Of a stretch of DNA of 8,166 nt, positions 1 to 8,166 are shown one piece after another. Within the stretch, counting starts at the first letter, position 1. Every line of letters starts with the position of its first letter. A program made the translations under genes and the position numbers. Under the pieces are notes generated by a model that was not told the origin of the DNA, made no database searches, and saw nothing but the letters and a program-made list of their open reading frames with translations. Location of the stretch: assembly GCA_015232485.1 (NCBI GenBank), contig JADFZP010000126.1:1-8166 (forward strand). Reading direction: 5' to 3'. The stretch comes from Alphaproteobacteria bacterium (GTDB taxonomy: Bacteria > Pseudomonadota > Alphaproteobacteria > Rhodospirillales > Magnetospirillaceae).

Positions 1-12
1 GGAGACTCCACG

Positions 13-1413
13 ATGGCCGAAACCTCGTTTGATCTGATCGTCATCGGCGGCGGCCCCGGCGGCTACGTCGCGGCGATTCGCGCCGCCCAACTGGGCCTGC
101 GCGCCGCCGTCGTCGAGCGCGAGAATCTGGGCGGCATCTGCCTCAACTGGGGCTGCATTCCGACCAAGGCGCTGCTGCGCTCGGCCGACGTCTGGCGCAC
201 CATGAAGCACGCGGCGAGCTACGGCCTGTCGGTCGAAAAGGCCGGCTTCGACTTGGCCGCCATCGTCAAGCGCTCGCGCGGCGTCGCCGGGCAATTGCAG
301 GGCGGCGTCAAGCATCTGCTCAAGAAGAACAAGGTGACGGTGTTCGACGGCCAGGGCCGCCTGGGCGGCAAGGGCCGGGTCGAGGTCGAGAAGGACGGCA
401 AGGCGGTCGCCACCCTGACCGCGCCCCACATCATCCTGGCCACCGGCGCCCGCGCCCGCCTGGTGCCCGGCCTCGAGCCCGACGGCAAGCTGGTGTGGAC
501 CTATCGCGAGGCGCTGGTTCCCGACACCATGCCGAAATCTCTGCTGGTCATCGGCTCGGGCGCCATCGGCATCGAATTCGCCAGCTTCTTCAACGCCCTG
601 GGCGCCGATGTGACGATCGTCGAGATGCTCGACCGCGTGTTGCCGGTCGAGGATGAGGAAATCTCGGCCATCGCCCGGAAATCATTCGAAAAACAGGGCA
701 TGAAGATCATCACCGGCGGCAAGGTGTCGCGGCTTGAGAAGGCCGGCGACCGGGCGCAGGCCACCATCGAGGCGAATGGCGCCGGCACCACGGCCGCCTT
801 CGACCGGGTGATCGTCGCGGTGGGCATCACCGCCAATGTCGAGGGGCTGGGGCTGGAAGGCACCGGCGTGGTCCTCGAGAAAGGCCACATTCGCACCGAC
901 CCGTTCCTGCGTACCGGCGAGCCGGGCGTTTACGCGATCGGCGACGTCACCGCTCCACCCTGGCTCGCCCACAAGGCCAGCCACGAGGGCGTGATCTGCG
1001 TCGAAAAGATCGCCGGGCTCGACCATGTCCAACCGCTCGACGTGTCGCGCATTCCCGGCTGCACCTACTGCCATCCGCAGATCGCCAGCATCGGCCTGAC
1101 CGAGGCCAAGGCGCGCGCCAAAGGCCATGAGGTGAAAGTCGGCCGCTTCCCCTTCGTCGGCAATGGCAAGGCGATCGCCTTGGGAGAGACCGAGGGAATG
1201 ATCAAGACGGTGTTCGACGCCAAGACCGGCGAATTGCTGGGCGCCCACATGATCGGCGCCGAGGTCACCGAACTGATCCAGGGCTACGGCATCGCCAAGA
1301 CTTTGGAGACCACCGAGGCCGAGTTGATGCACACGATCTTCCCGCATCCGACGCTTTCCGAGATGATGCACGAGTCCGTGCTTGACGCCTGGGGGAGGGC
1401 CGTCCATTTCTAG
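13..1413 (+). CDS. lpdA: Dihydrolipoyl dehydrogenase (E3 of 2-oxoacid dehydrogenase complexes)
   Basis: This 466-residue flavoprotein reoxidises the dihydrolipoyl groups of the pyruvate or 2-oxoglutarate dehydrogenase complexes with NAD+ in the cytoplasm. The sequence shows an N-terminal FAD dinucleotide fold (GGGPGG, residues 12-17), the redox-active disulfide C43-LNWG-C48 followed by IPTK, an NAD-binding GSGAIG at 181-186, the second FAD motif YAIGD ending at D311, and the C-terminal dimer-interface HPTLSE with catalytic H445 and E450. Length is normal for the family and there is no fused N-terminal lipoyl domain. The ATG has a good ribosome binding site, GGAG at positions 1-4, eight bases upstream. 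LipA follows 29 bases after the stop. In alphaproteobacteria this gene usually ends a pdhA-pdhB-pdhC run, so the copy probably serves pyruvate dehydrogenase; that is inferred, because the upstream genes lie outside the window. Confidence 0.97.
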   Translation: MAETSFDLIVIGGGPGGYVAAIRAAQLGLRAAVVERENLGGICLNWGCIPTKALLRSADVWRTMKHAASYGLSVEKAGFDLAAIVKRSRGVAGQLQGGVKHLLKKNKVTVFDGQGRLGGKGRVEVEKDGKAVATLTAPHIILATGARARLVPGLEPDGKLVWTYREALVPDTMPKSLLVIGSGAIGIEFASFFNALGADVTIVEMLDRVLPVEDEEISAIARKSFEKQGMKIITGGKVSRLEKAGDRAQATIEANGAGTTAAFDRVIVAVGITANVEGLGLEGTGVVLEKGHIRTDPFLRTGEPGVYAIGDVTAPPWLAHKASHEGVICVEKIAGLDHVQPLDVSRIPGCTYCHPQIASIGLTEAKARAKGHEVKVGRFPFVGNGKAIALGETEGMIKTVFDAKTGELLGAHMIGAEVTELIQGYGIAKTLETTEAELMHTIFPHPTLSEMMHESVLDAWGRAVHF

Positions 1414-1442
1414 AAGTCAGGACACCCGAAAGTAGACTCCCG

Positions 1443-2351
1443 ATGAGCGAACCGGATCAGACCAAAGAGCCGCTACGCAAGCCCTCGTGGATACGGGTCA
1501 AGGCGCCGACTTCGCGCGAGTGGGCCGAGACGCGCCAATTGATGCGCCGCCTGGACCTGCACACCGTTTGCGAGGAGGCGGCCTGCCCCAATGTCGGCGA
1601 GTGCTGGTCGAAGCGCCACGCCACCGTGATGATCCTGGGCGACACCTGCACGCGGGCCTGCGCCTTCTGCAACGTCAAGACCGGCCGGCCCGGCACCGTC
1701 GACCCGCTGGAGCCCGAGCACGTGGCGATGGCGGTCGGCGAGATGAAGCTGGCCCATGTGGTGGTCACCTCGGTCGATCGCGACGATCTGGACGACGGCG
1801 GCGCCTCGCAGTTCGTGCGGGTGATCGAGCGGGTGCGCGCCCTGTCGCCCGACACCACCATCGAGGTGCTGACCCCCGATTTCCTGCGCAAGGAAGGCGC
1901 CGCCCAGGCGGTGGCGCGGGCCCGGCCCGACGTCTACAACCACAATCTCGAAACGGTGCCCAGGCTGTACGCCTCGATTCGGCCCGGCGCGCGTTATTTC
2001 AACTCGCTGCGCCTGCTCGACGACGTCAAGCGTCAGGAGCCCACGCTGTTCACCAAATCCGGCATCATGGTCGGGCTGGGCGAGCAACGCGGCGAGGTGT
2101 CGCAGGTGATGGAGGATCTGCGCTCGGCCGGCGTCGATTTCCTGACCATCGGCCAGTATTTGCAGCCCACCCCCAAGCACGTCCCCGTGGACCGCTTCGT
2201 CACCCCCGACGAGTTCGAGGAGTACCGGGCGTTGGCCAAGGGCAAAGGCTTCCTGCTGGTCTCGGCGTCGCCCTTGACCCGCTCGTCTTATCACGCCGAT
2301 CGCGACTTCCGCCTGCTCAAGGAAGCTCGCGACCGCATGCGGGCGGGATAG
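1443..2351 (+). CDS. lipA: Lipoyl synthase, radical SAM enzyme
   Basis: LipA inserts two sulfur atoms into octanoyl groups on the lipoyl domains of E2 subunits and the glycine cleavage H protein. It carries both expected iron-sulfur sites: the auxiliary cluster motif C43-x4-C48-x5-C54 (CEEAACPNVGEC) and the radical SAM motif C69-x3-C73-x2-C76 (CTRACAFC). The C-terminal RSSY (280-283), which supplies a serine ligand to the auxiliary cluster, is also present. At 302 residues it is full length. The ATG at 1443 leaves a normal N-terminus leading into LRKPSWIRVKAP; its ribosome binding site is weak (AGTAGA about 8 bases upstream), which may mean coupling to lpdA. Position next to lpdA fits: it makes the cofactor that LpdA reoxidises. 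The next gene begins 5 bases after the stop. Confidence 0.97.
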   Translation: MSEPDQTKEPLRKPSWIRVKAPTSREWAETRQLMRRLDLHTVCEEAACPNVGECWSKRHATVMILGDTCTRACAFCNVKTGRPGTVDPLEPEHVAMAVGEMKLAHVVVTSVDRDDLDDGGASQFVRVIERVRALSPDTTIEVLTPDFLRKEGAAQAVARARPDVYNHNLETVPRLYASIRPGARYFNSLRLLDDVKRQEPTLFTKSGIMVGLGEQRGEVSQVMEDLRSAGVDFLTIGQYLQPTPKHVPVDRFVTPDEFEEYRALAKGKGFLLVSASPLTRSSYHADRDFRLLKEARDRMRAG

Positions 2352-2356
2352 GGCGC

Positions 2357-2821
2357 ATGCCAACCCACGCCGAAAAACGCAAGCTGCCCTACACCCGCGA
2401 GCAGCTTTTCGAGATGGTCGCCGACGTCGAGCGCTATCCCGAGTTCCTGCCCTGGGCGGTCGCGGCGCGGATCAAAAGGCGCGAAGGAAACGTGATCTTC
2501 GCCGACCTGGTGATCGGCTTCAAAATGATCCGCGAGAAGTTCACCTCGCGCGTGGTGCTGTCGCGGCCCGATCGCATCGACGTCACCTATTCCGAAGGTC
2601 CGTTCAAATACCTGAACAACCATTGGATATTCGAGCCGACCGAGGACGGCGCGACGATGATCGACTTCTATGTCGACTTCGAATTCCATTCGAAGATCTT
2701 GCAGAAGCTGATCGGCGCCTTGTTCAACGAGGCGGTGCGCGTGATGGTCTCGGCCTTCGAGCGCCGCGCCCGCCATCTCTACGGAATCGACGGCCGCTTG
2801 GTCGACAAGCCGACCGCCTGA
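2357..2821 (+). CDS. RatA/COQ10-like START-domain protein (SRPBCC superfamily)
   Basis: A 154-residue single-domain protein of the family annotated either as RatA toxin-like or as coenzyme Q-binding COQ10. Visible hallmarks are the N-terminal helix and strand with FEMVADVERYPEFLPW (residues about 16-31), the central GPFKYLNNHWIF strand region and the long C-terminal helix FNEAVRVMVSAFERRA. These form the hydrophobic pocket of the START fold. In mitochondria and proteobacteria the COQ10 group helps ubiquinone function in respiration; RatA of E. coli was reported to block 70S ribosome assembly. No antitoxin-like partner (RatB) is adjacent, so a quinone role is more likely here (inference). The start chosen is the ATG five bases after the lipA stop, with AGGG just upstream; the same frame stays open far back through lipA, but that extension is lipA read in another frame. 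It is probably co-transcribed with lpdA-lipA. Confidence 0.9.
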   Translation: MPTHAEKRKLPYTREQLFEMVADVERYPEFLPWAVAARIKRREGNVIFADLVIGFKMIREKFTSRVVLSRPDRIDVTYSEGPFKYLNNHWIFEPTEDGATMIDFYVDFEFHSKILQKLIGALFNEAVRVMVSAFERRARHLYGIDGRLVDKPTA

Positions 2822-2841
2822 GAAATCGGTTCCATTACCAA

Positions 2842-2860
2842 CGAATTTGGCTAAAATTCG
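2842..2860. promoter_or_regulatory. AT-rich hairpin overlapping a possible -10 box
   Basis: The 83-base gap between the RatA-like gene and the cyclase gene contains a perfect 7-bp inverted repeat, CGAATTT-GGCTA-AAATTCG, in a locally AT-rich stretch. It lacks a following T-run, so it is not a standard intrinsic terminator. TAAAAT at 2852-2857 matches a sigma70 -10 box in five of six positions, but the matching -35 (GTTCCA, 17-base spacing) is poor. It could be a promoter with an overlapping operator for the cyclase gene, a weak processing or termination hairpin, or chance. Confidence 0.3.
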
Positions 2861-2904
2861 ATCCAATCGACGCGGCGCGTCTTTGAGGCGGCACGGGAGA
2901 TCGA

Positions 2905-4638
2905 ATGCGCCAATACGGGGGGTTGGCCCCGCCCTGGATCAATTCCTGCGACTTTTCGCTGGCGCTGTTCGATGCGCAAGATCGCCTTGAGCTATTCAAC
3001 GACGCGTTCCGGTCGCTACATTACGCCTTCGACGGCGTCGATCTGAGCGGCAAGAGCTTTTCCGAACTGGCGCGCCTGAGCCTCGACAATGGCGAGATCG
3101 CGGGGCTGAAGGCCGCCCGCGAGCCCGAGGCGTGGTTTGCCGAGCGGCTGCGCCTCCATCGGGACTGTGGCGCGCCGCACCGCCAGCAATTGGCCGATGG
3201 AAGCTGGCTGGAGATTCGCGAACGCCGCCTGCCGACCGGCGGCGTCCTGTGCGTCTGGCTGAACGTCACCGAATTGGTCGGCGCGCGAAGCACCCTCGAG
3301 GACGGGCTGGAATTCGCGGGCGACGGGTTCGCGCTGTGGAACCAAGCCGGGCGCTGCGTGCTGGGCAGCCCGGATTTCGCCCGCGACGTCCTGCGCCGCG
3401 ACACGCCGCTGGAAGCCGGGGAAACCTATCGCTCGGTGTTCGCCGCGCTGGCCGCAAGCGGGGCGCTCGACATCGACGAAGCCCCCGCCGCCTGGATGAC
3501 CGATTTCATGGCTAGCCACGCGCGGCCGCTGTCGACGGTGGTCCTCGACTACCGTGACGGGCGGCATCTGTTGCTGCGCCAGCGGCGGACCCGCGCCGGC
3601 AGCATGGCCACCATCGTCGCCGACGTCACCGAGATGGTCGCCAAGGAACGCGAACTGGAGGAAGGCCGGCGCAATCTCCAAGACAACATGTTCCAGATCG
3701 AGATGTCGCGCGACGCGCTGGAGCGGCAAGGCGCCAATCTGGCCGACATGGTCGAGCAGCTTGAAGAAGCGCAGACCCAGATCCGCATCGGCCAGGCGCG
3801 CCAGAAGGCCATTCTCGACGCGATGGGCGACGCGCTGCTGATCATCGACCACGACGGCCGGGTGGTCGCCGCCAATCCGGCGGCCGAGCGCATGTTTCTC
3901 ATTCCAGCCGCCGGCCTGGTGGGCACGGCGCTGCACCGTCTGATCCCGGACGGCGTGGCGCCAAGCGATGGGCATTGCGACGAGGGCTTCACCAGCGAAC
4001 GCGAGGCGATGCGCGGCGATGGCGAACGCTTCCCGTCCGAGGTCACGGTGGCCTCGTTTTCGGCGGCTGGAGAACCGCTGCTGGTCGCCACCATCCGCGA
4101 CATCACCGCGCGCAAGGCGCTTGAGCACGAACTGCACCGCTTGGCCCGCACCGATCCACTGACCGGCGCGCTGAACCGGCGCTCGTTGTTCGAGATCGCC
4201 GATGCCGAGGTGTCGCGCGCCCGCCGCCATCGCCATCCGATGTGCATCGTGGCCGCCGATATCGATTTCTTCAAATCGGTCAACGACATCCATGGCCACG
4301 GCGTCGGCGACGACGCGCTGAAGCTGTTCGTGGCCACCGTGCACGCCACCTTGCGCGCCAGCGACGCCTTGGGCCGCTTGGGCGGCGAGGAATTCGCGGT
4401 GTTGTTGCCGGAGACGCCGCTGGCCGGAGCCGCCGAGGTGGCCGAAAAGATTCGCCACGAGGTGGCCGGCATCCTGGTTCCGTCGGCGGCGGGGCCGTTC
4501 GGCTTTACGACCAGCTTGGGCGTCGCCCAATGGCTTCCCGGCGAGACCAGCATCGAACCCGCCCTGGCCCGCGCCGACGCGGCGCTATATCAGGCCAAGA
4601 GGGAAGGGCGGGACAGGGTGGTTCTCAAGGCGGACTGA
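2905..4638 (+). CDS. Diguanylate cyclase with three PAS-like modules
   Basis: A 577-residue soluble protein that should make cyclic di-GMP from two GTP. It has no signal peptide or membrane segment. In order: a PAS-like module at about 13-128 (FSLALFDAQDRLELFN), a second at about 131-245 (FAGDGFALWNQAGR), a coiled coil at about 247-300, a more classical PAS at about 301-410 (AILDAMGDALLIIDHDG), and a GGDEF domain from about 414 (LARTDPLTGALNRR). The active-site loop is GGEEF at 493-497. D452, N460 and D469 match the metal- and guanine-binding positions. RASD at 484-487 lies five residues before GGEEF, the spacing of the product-inhibition I-site. There is no EAL domain, so it is predicted to be an active synthase only. 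GGGAGA at 2895-2900 is a good ribosome binding site for this ATG. The ligands of the PAS modules cannot be told; no cofactor is evident. It follows the lpdA-lipA cluster but may have its own promoter. Confidence 0.93.
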   Translation: MRQYGGLAPPWINSCDFSLALFDAQDRLELFNDAFRSLHYAFDGVDLSGKSFSELARLSLDNGEIAGLKAAREPEAWFAERLRLHRDCGAPHRQQLADGSWLEIRERRLPTGGVLCVWLNVTELVGARSTLEDGLEFAGDGFALWNQAGRCVLGSPDFARDVLRRDTPLEAGETYRSVFAALAASGALDIDEAPAAWMTDFMASHARPLSTVVLDYRDGRHLLLRQRRTRAGSMATIVADVTEMVAKERELEEGRRNLQDNMFQIEMSRDALERQGANLADMVEQLEEAQTQIRIGQARQKAILDAMGDALLIIDHDGRVVAANPAAERMFLIPAAGLVGTALHRLIPDGVAPSDGHCDEGFTSEREAMRGDGERFPSEVTVASFSAAGEPLLVATIRDITARKALEHELHRLARTDPLTGALNRRSLFEIADAEVSRARRHRHPMCIVAADIDFFKSVNDIHGHGVGDDALKLFVATVHATLRASDALGRLGGEEFAVLLPETPLAGAAEVAEKIRHEVAGILVPSAAGPFGFTTSLGVAQWLPGETSIEPALARADAALYQAKREGRDRVVLKAD

Positions 4639-4811
4639 ACTTCATCGTCCAGGCCATAAGACCCATCGCCGCCAGCAGCGCCAGCCCGACCGCCCGGCGC
4701 AACAACGATCCGGCCGATATCCGGTTGTCATTGGCTGGCGTCAAGCGCGCCCGCGGGAAGGGCGTCCAGCCCTCCTGCGGACGCGCCTTCGCGCGGTCGG
4801 TCAGATGATGC

Positions 4812-4819
<8 letters not shown>
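4625..4819 (-). CDS. Possible small single-pass membrane protein downstream of gltA
   Basis: An unrecognised 64-residue reading frame. It would begin at a GTG inside the end of gltA: the bases GTGGCTGA hold both this start and the gltA stop, an 8-base overlap that suggests translational coupling. Its stop overlaps the end of the convergent cyclase gene by 14 bases. The N-terminal 40 residues are hydrophilic, with LTPANDNR in the middle, followed by LLRR and one hydrophobic helix of about 17 residues (AVGLALLAAMGLMAWTM, about residues 43-59), then a short KFSPP tail. The two arginines before the helix suggest an N-in orientation. Codon third positions are mostly G or C, as in true genes here, but antisense or intergenic DNA in a GC-rich genome can show the same. 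There is no clear ribosome binding site. It could be a chance ORF. Confidence 0.45.
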
Positions 4820-6143
<1,324 letters not shown>

Positions 6144-6185
6144 GGTGCGCGATTCCCTGTTTGTCGGTTTGCGTTTCGCCGCTGG

Positions 6186-7616
6186 TTAGCCCACGGCGTC
6201 CTTTCCCTGTTGGTCTTCTCCCAGCACATCCCCGATGCGGGCCAGCGATTCCGCCTTGCCCAGTACACGCATCACCTCGAAAATTGGCGGCGACACCGCC
6301 TGGCCGGCGAGGGCGGCCCGCAACGGCTGGGCCAGCTTGCCCAACTTCGTGCCGGTCTCCTCCGCCATTTGGCGGGCGACCTCTTCCAGGGTTTCCTGGC
6401 TCCAGTCGTCGATCACCCGATAACGCGCGGCCAGCGCGGCCAACACGGCACGCCCCTCGGCGTCGAGCAGCTTGGCCGCCTTCTCGTCCAACGGCAACGG
6501 CCGCTGGCGGACGTAGAACGTAGCGTTTTCAGCCAGTTCCACCAAAGTCTTGGCGCGTTCCTTGAGGCCCGCCATGCCCGCCACCAGCAGCGCCGTGTGA
6601 TCCGGCGTCAGCGCGTGGCCAATCATCGCCTCGATGCGCGGCGCCACCAGCCCGGCCAGCCGGGCGTCGTCCGCCAAGCGGAGGTAGTGCCCGTTCAGGC
6701 TGGTCAGCTTGGCCATGTCGAAGCGGGCGGGCGAGCGGCCGACGCCGCCGATGTCGAACCATTCGATCGCCTGCCCGGTCGAGATGATCTCGTCGTCGCC
6801 GTGGCCCCAGCCCAGGCGCAGCAGGTAATTGCGCATCGCCTCGGGCAGGAATCCCATATCGCGATAGGCCTCGGCGCCGAGCGCGCCGTGGCGCTTCGAC
6901 AGCTTGGCGCCGTCCGGCCCGTGGATCAGCGGGATGTGCCCGAAAAGTGGCGGCTGCCAGCCCATGGCGTCGTAGATCTGCCTCTGTCGGAACGCATTGG
7001 TCAGGTGGTCGTCGCCGCGGATCACATGGGTGATGCCCATGTCGTGGTCGTCGACCACGACCGACAGCATATAAGTGGGCGTTCCATCGGCGCGCAGCAG
7101 CACCATGTCGTCCAATTGCTCGTTCGCGACGCGCACCTCGCCTTGCACAAGGTCCTGGATGACCGTCTCGCCGCTGGCCGGCGCCTTCAGCCGCACCACC
7201 GGATCGACGCCGGCCGGCGCCTCGGAGGCGGGGCGGTCGCGCCAACGGCCGTCATAACGCATCGGCTTTCCGGCGGCCTTCTGCTCGGCGCGCATCGCGG
7301 TCAACTCGTCCGGCGACGCCCAGCAACGATAGGCATGGCCCGCTTCGACCATTTGGCGCGCCACCTCGGCATGGCGGGCGGCGCGCGAGAACTGCATCAC
7401 CGGCTCGTCGTCCCAGTCCAGCCCCAGCCAGCGCAACCCTTCGAAAATGGCGGCGACCGCGGCCTCGGTCGAGCGGGCGCGGTCGGTGTCTTCGATACGC
7501 AACAGGAAGCGTCCGCCATGGTGGCGGGCATACAACCAGTTGAACAGCGCGGTACGCGCCCCGCCGATATGCAGGAAACCAGTGGGCGAGGGGGCAAAGC
7601 GGGTGACGACTGCCAT
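6186..7616 (-). CDS. gltX: Glutamyl-tRNA synthetase
   Basis: A 476-residue class I aminoacyl-tRNA synthetase that attaches glutamate to its tRNA. The start chosen is the ATG giving MAVVTRFAPSPTGFLHIGGA, the normal beginning of the family; the frame is open a further 64 codons upstream but that part shows no family similarity. The HIGH-type motif is HIGG at 16-19 and the KMSKS-type motif is KLSKR at 238-242. The glutamate/glutamine-specific RFAPSPTG is at 6-13. The zinc-binding cysteine cluster of E. coli GluRS is not evident: only the CWASPDE segment remains, as in zinc-free members. The C-terminal anticodon-binding domain is complete. The ribosome binding site is poor (AGAGG, well upstream). 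Many alphaproteobacteria have two gltX copies, one of which may also charge tRNA-Gln for the amidotransferase GatCAB; I cannot say which type this is. Confidence 0.96.
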   Translation of the reverse strand: MAVVTRFAPSPTGFLHIGGARTALFNWLYARHHGGRFLLRIEDTDRARSTEAAVAAIFEGLRWLGLDWDDEPVMQFSRAARHAEVARQMVEAGHAYRCWASPDELTAMRAEQKAAGKPMRYDGRWRDRPASEAPAGVDPVVRLKAPASGETVIQDLVQGEVRVANEQLDDMVLLRADGTPTYMLSVVVDDHDMGITHVIRGDDHLTNAFRQRQIYDAMGWQPPLFGHIPLIHGPDGAKLSKRHGALGAEAYRDMGFLPEAMRNYLLRLGWGHGDDEIISTGQAIEWFDIGGVGRSPARFDMAKLTSLNGHYLRLADDARLAGLVAPRIEAMIGHALTPDHTALLVAGMAGLKERAKTLVELAENATFYVRQRPLPLDEKAAKLLDAEGRAVLAALAARYRVIDDWSQETLEEVARQMAEETGTKLGKLAQPLRAALAGQAVSPPIFEVMRVLGKAESLARIGDVLGEDQQGKDAVG

Positions 7617-7731
7617 GGCGTGCTGAGGTAACCTCTCGTCTTCACGGGGTGGCGAGCGAGTCGTGTTTAGCACATTTGATACGCGGGTGCAGCATGGCAT
7701 TGCCAAATCGGGGGGGTTCTCCTCACCCGGA
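7617..7731. promoter_or_regulatory. Divergent intergenic region between gltX and comEC
   Basis: About 115 bases separate the divergent gltX and comEC starts, so promoters for both directions should lie here. On the minus strand TTGGCA (7706-7701) and TATCAA (7681-7676) resemble -35 and -10 boxes for gltX, but the 19-base spacing is long, so this is weak. TGGCA-T-TGCCA at 7695-7705 is a perfect 5-bp inverted repeat that could be an operator or chance. No convincing plus-strand promoter was found. A G7 tract lies at 7710-7716. Confidence 0.4.
7710..7716 (+). repeat. Homopolymer run of seven G near the comEC start
   Basis: Seven consecutive G follow CCAAATC, 16 bases after the ATG at 7694. That ATG frame ends at a TGA at 7733-7735. 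With one extra G the ATG would instead run straight into comEC. The run is therefore a possible sequencing error or slippage site, and it makes the comEC start uncertain. Confidence 0.6.
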
Positions 7732-8166
7732 GTGAGTAGGTGGCTGGCCGCGCGTTTCCTCGCCGAGCGCGACCGATGGGCGTTGTGGCTGCCGGTGCTT
7801 TCCGGCATGGGTGTGGCCCTTCATTTCGCATCGGCGGTAGAGCCGCCCCCATGGAGCGGCGTGGCGGCGTTGCTGGTCGTCGCGGCGCTCGGCTTCGCGC
7901 TGCGCGGTCGGCCATTGGCGCTGATCGTGGTGATCGGGTTGGGCGCGCTGGTCCTGGGCGGCGCCGCGGCGCAATGGCGCAACGCGTTGGTCGCCGCCCC
8001 GATTCTGGAGCGCGAGACCAGAACCATAACCGTGGCCGGCCGGGTGGCGCAGGCCGAACCGCTGGCCCGCGGCCAGCGGGTGGTGCTCGAAGCCGTGACC
8101 CTGCCGCCGGGCCATGCGCGGCCCGAGCGGGTGCGGCTGCGCCTTACCAGTGGCAGCGCCCCGGCG
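7732..8166 (+). CDS. comEC: ComEC/Rec2-like DNA uptake protein, N-terminal part (cut by window edge)
   Basis: The frame is open to the last base of the window (145 codons) and has no stop, so this is the 5' part of a longer gene. It reads SRWLAARFLAERDRWALW, then two hydrophobic helices (about residues 20-33 and 43-58), a third at about 62-82, and a soluble segment beginning TITVAGRVAQAEPLARGQR. This matches the N-terminal membrane region and DUF4131/OB-fold-like domain of the ComEC family, which forms the inner-membrane channel for single-stranded DNA in natural transformation. The competence-domain helices and the metallo-beta-lactamase-like tail would lie beyond the window. Gene order next to gltX-gltA supports the call, since comEC adjoins gltX in other alphaproteobacteria. 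The start is uncertain: GTG at 7732 is used here; GTG at 7687 is in frame too, and ATG at 7694 would fit if the G7 run had one more base. Confidence 0.8.
   Translation, partial: MSRWLAARFLAERDRWALWLPVLSGMGVALHFASAVEPPPWSGVAALLVVAALGFALRGRPLALIVVIGLGALVLGGAAAQWRNALVAAPILERETRTITVAGRVAQAEPLARGQRVVLEAVTLPPGHARPERVRLRLTSGSAPA

Noticed and set aside
1487..2356. Upstream extension of the RatA/COQ10-like frame through lipA, giving a 444-residue fusion.
   Set aside because: The first 290 codons are lipA in another frame (arginine-rich, no motif); the real protein starts at the ATG at 2357.
3016..4530. A 504-codon open frame antisense to the diguanylate cyclase.
   Set aside because: Shadow of a GC-rich gene; the composition is biased and there is no domain, whereas the plus-strand frame has complete PAS and GGDEF motifs.
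4762..4784. GCGTCC...GGACGC inverted repeat near the gltA end, considered as a terminator.
   Set aside because: The 6-bp stem has an 11-base loop and no T-run on either strand, and it lies inside the possible small ORF.
7617..7808. 64-codon N-terminal extension of gltX.
   Set aside because: The family begins directly with VVTRFAPSPTG; the extension overlaps the divergent comEC start and shows no similarity.

Overview
This window is a compact, GC-rich stretch of bacterial chromosome whose gene content points to an alphaproteobacterium. The pairing of lpdA-lipA with a RatA/COQ10-like gene, and of gltA-gltX with comEC, are both known in that class. The PAS-rich diguanylate cyclase suggests a Rhodospirillales-type organism (Magnetospirillum or Rhodospirillum-like). 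The genus is an inference from protein style and gene order, not from a search.

Left part, plus strand (1-4638). Dihydrolipoyl dehydrogenase (lpdA), lipoyl synthase (lipA) and a START-domain RatA/COQ10-like protein follow each other with gaps of 29 and 5 bases and look like the end of an operon. The pyruvate dehydrogenase genes probably lie upstream, outside the window. After an 83-base, locally AT-rich gap comes a cytoplasmic diguanylate cyclase with three PAS-like modules, a coiled coil and an intact GGDEF domain with an inhibitory I-site.

Right part, minus strand (4625-7616). Glutamyl-tRNA synthetase (gltX) is followed 42 bases later by citrate synthase (gltA). A possible 64-residue single-pass membrane protein starts inside the last codons of gltA. 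This set converges on the cyclase gene. Upstream of gltX, a short divergent region of about 115 bases leads into the start of comEC (plus strand), which runs off the right edge of the window.

Functionally, lpdA and lipA serve lipoate-dependent 2-oxoacid dehydrogenases, which make the acetyl-CoA that citrate synthase consumes, so most of the window is entry to the TCA cycle. I found no mobile element, CRISPR array, RNA gene or clearly new system. The points worth a second look are small: a G7 tract that leaves an upstream ATG one base out of frame with comEC, the small overlapping ORF after gltA, and a hairpin/promoter-like stretch before the cyclase gene.
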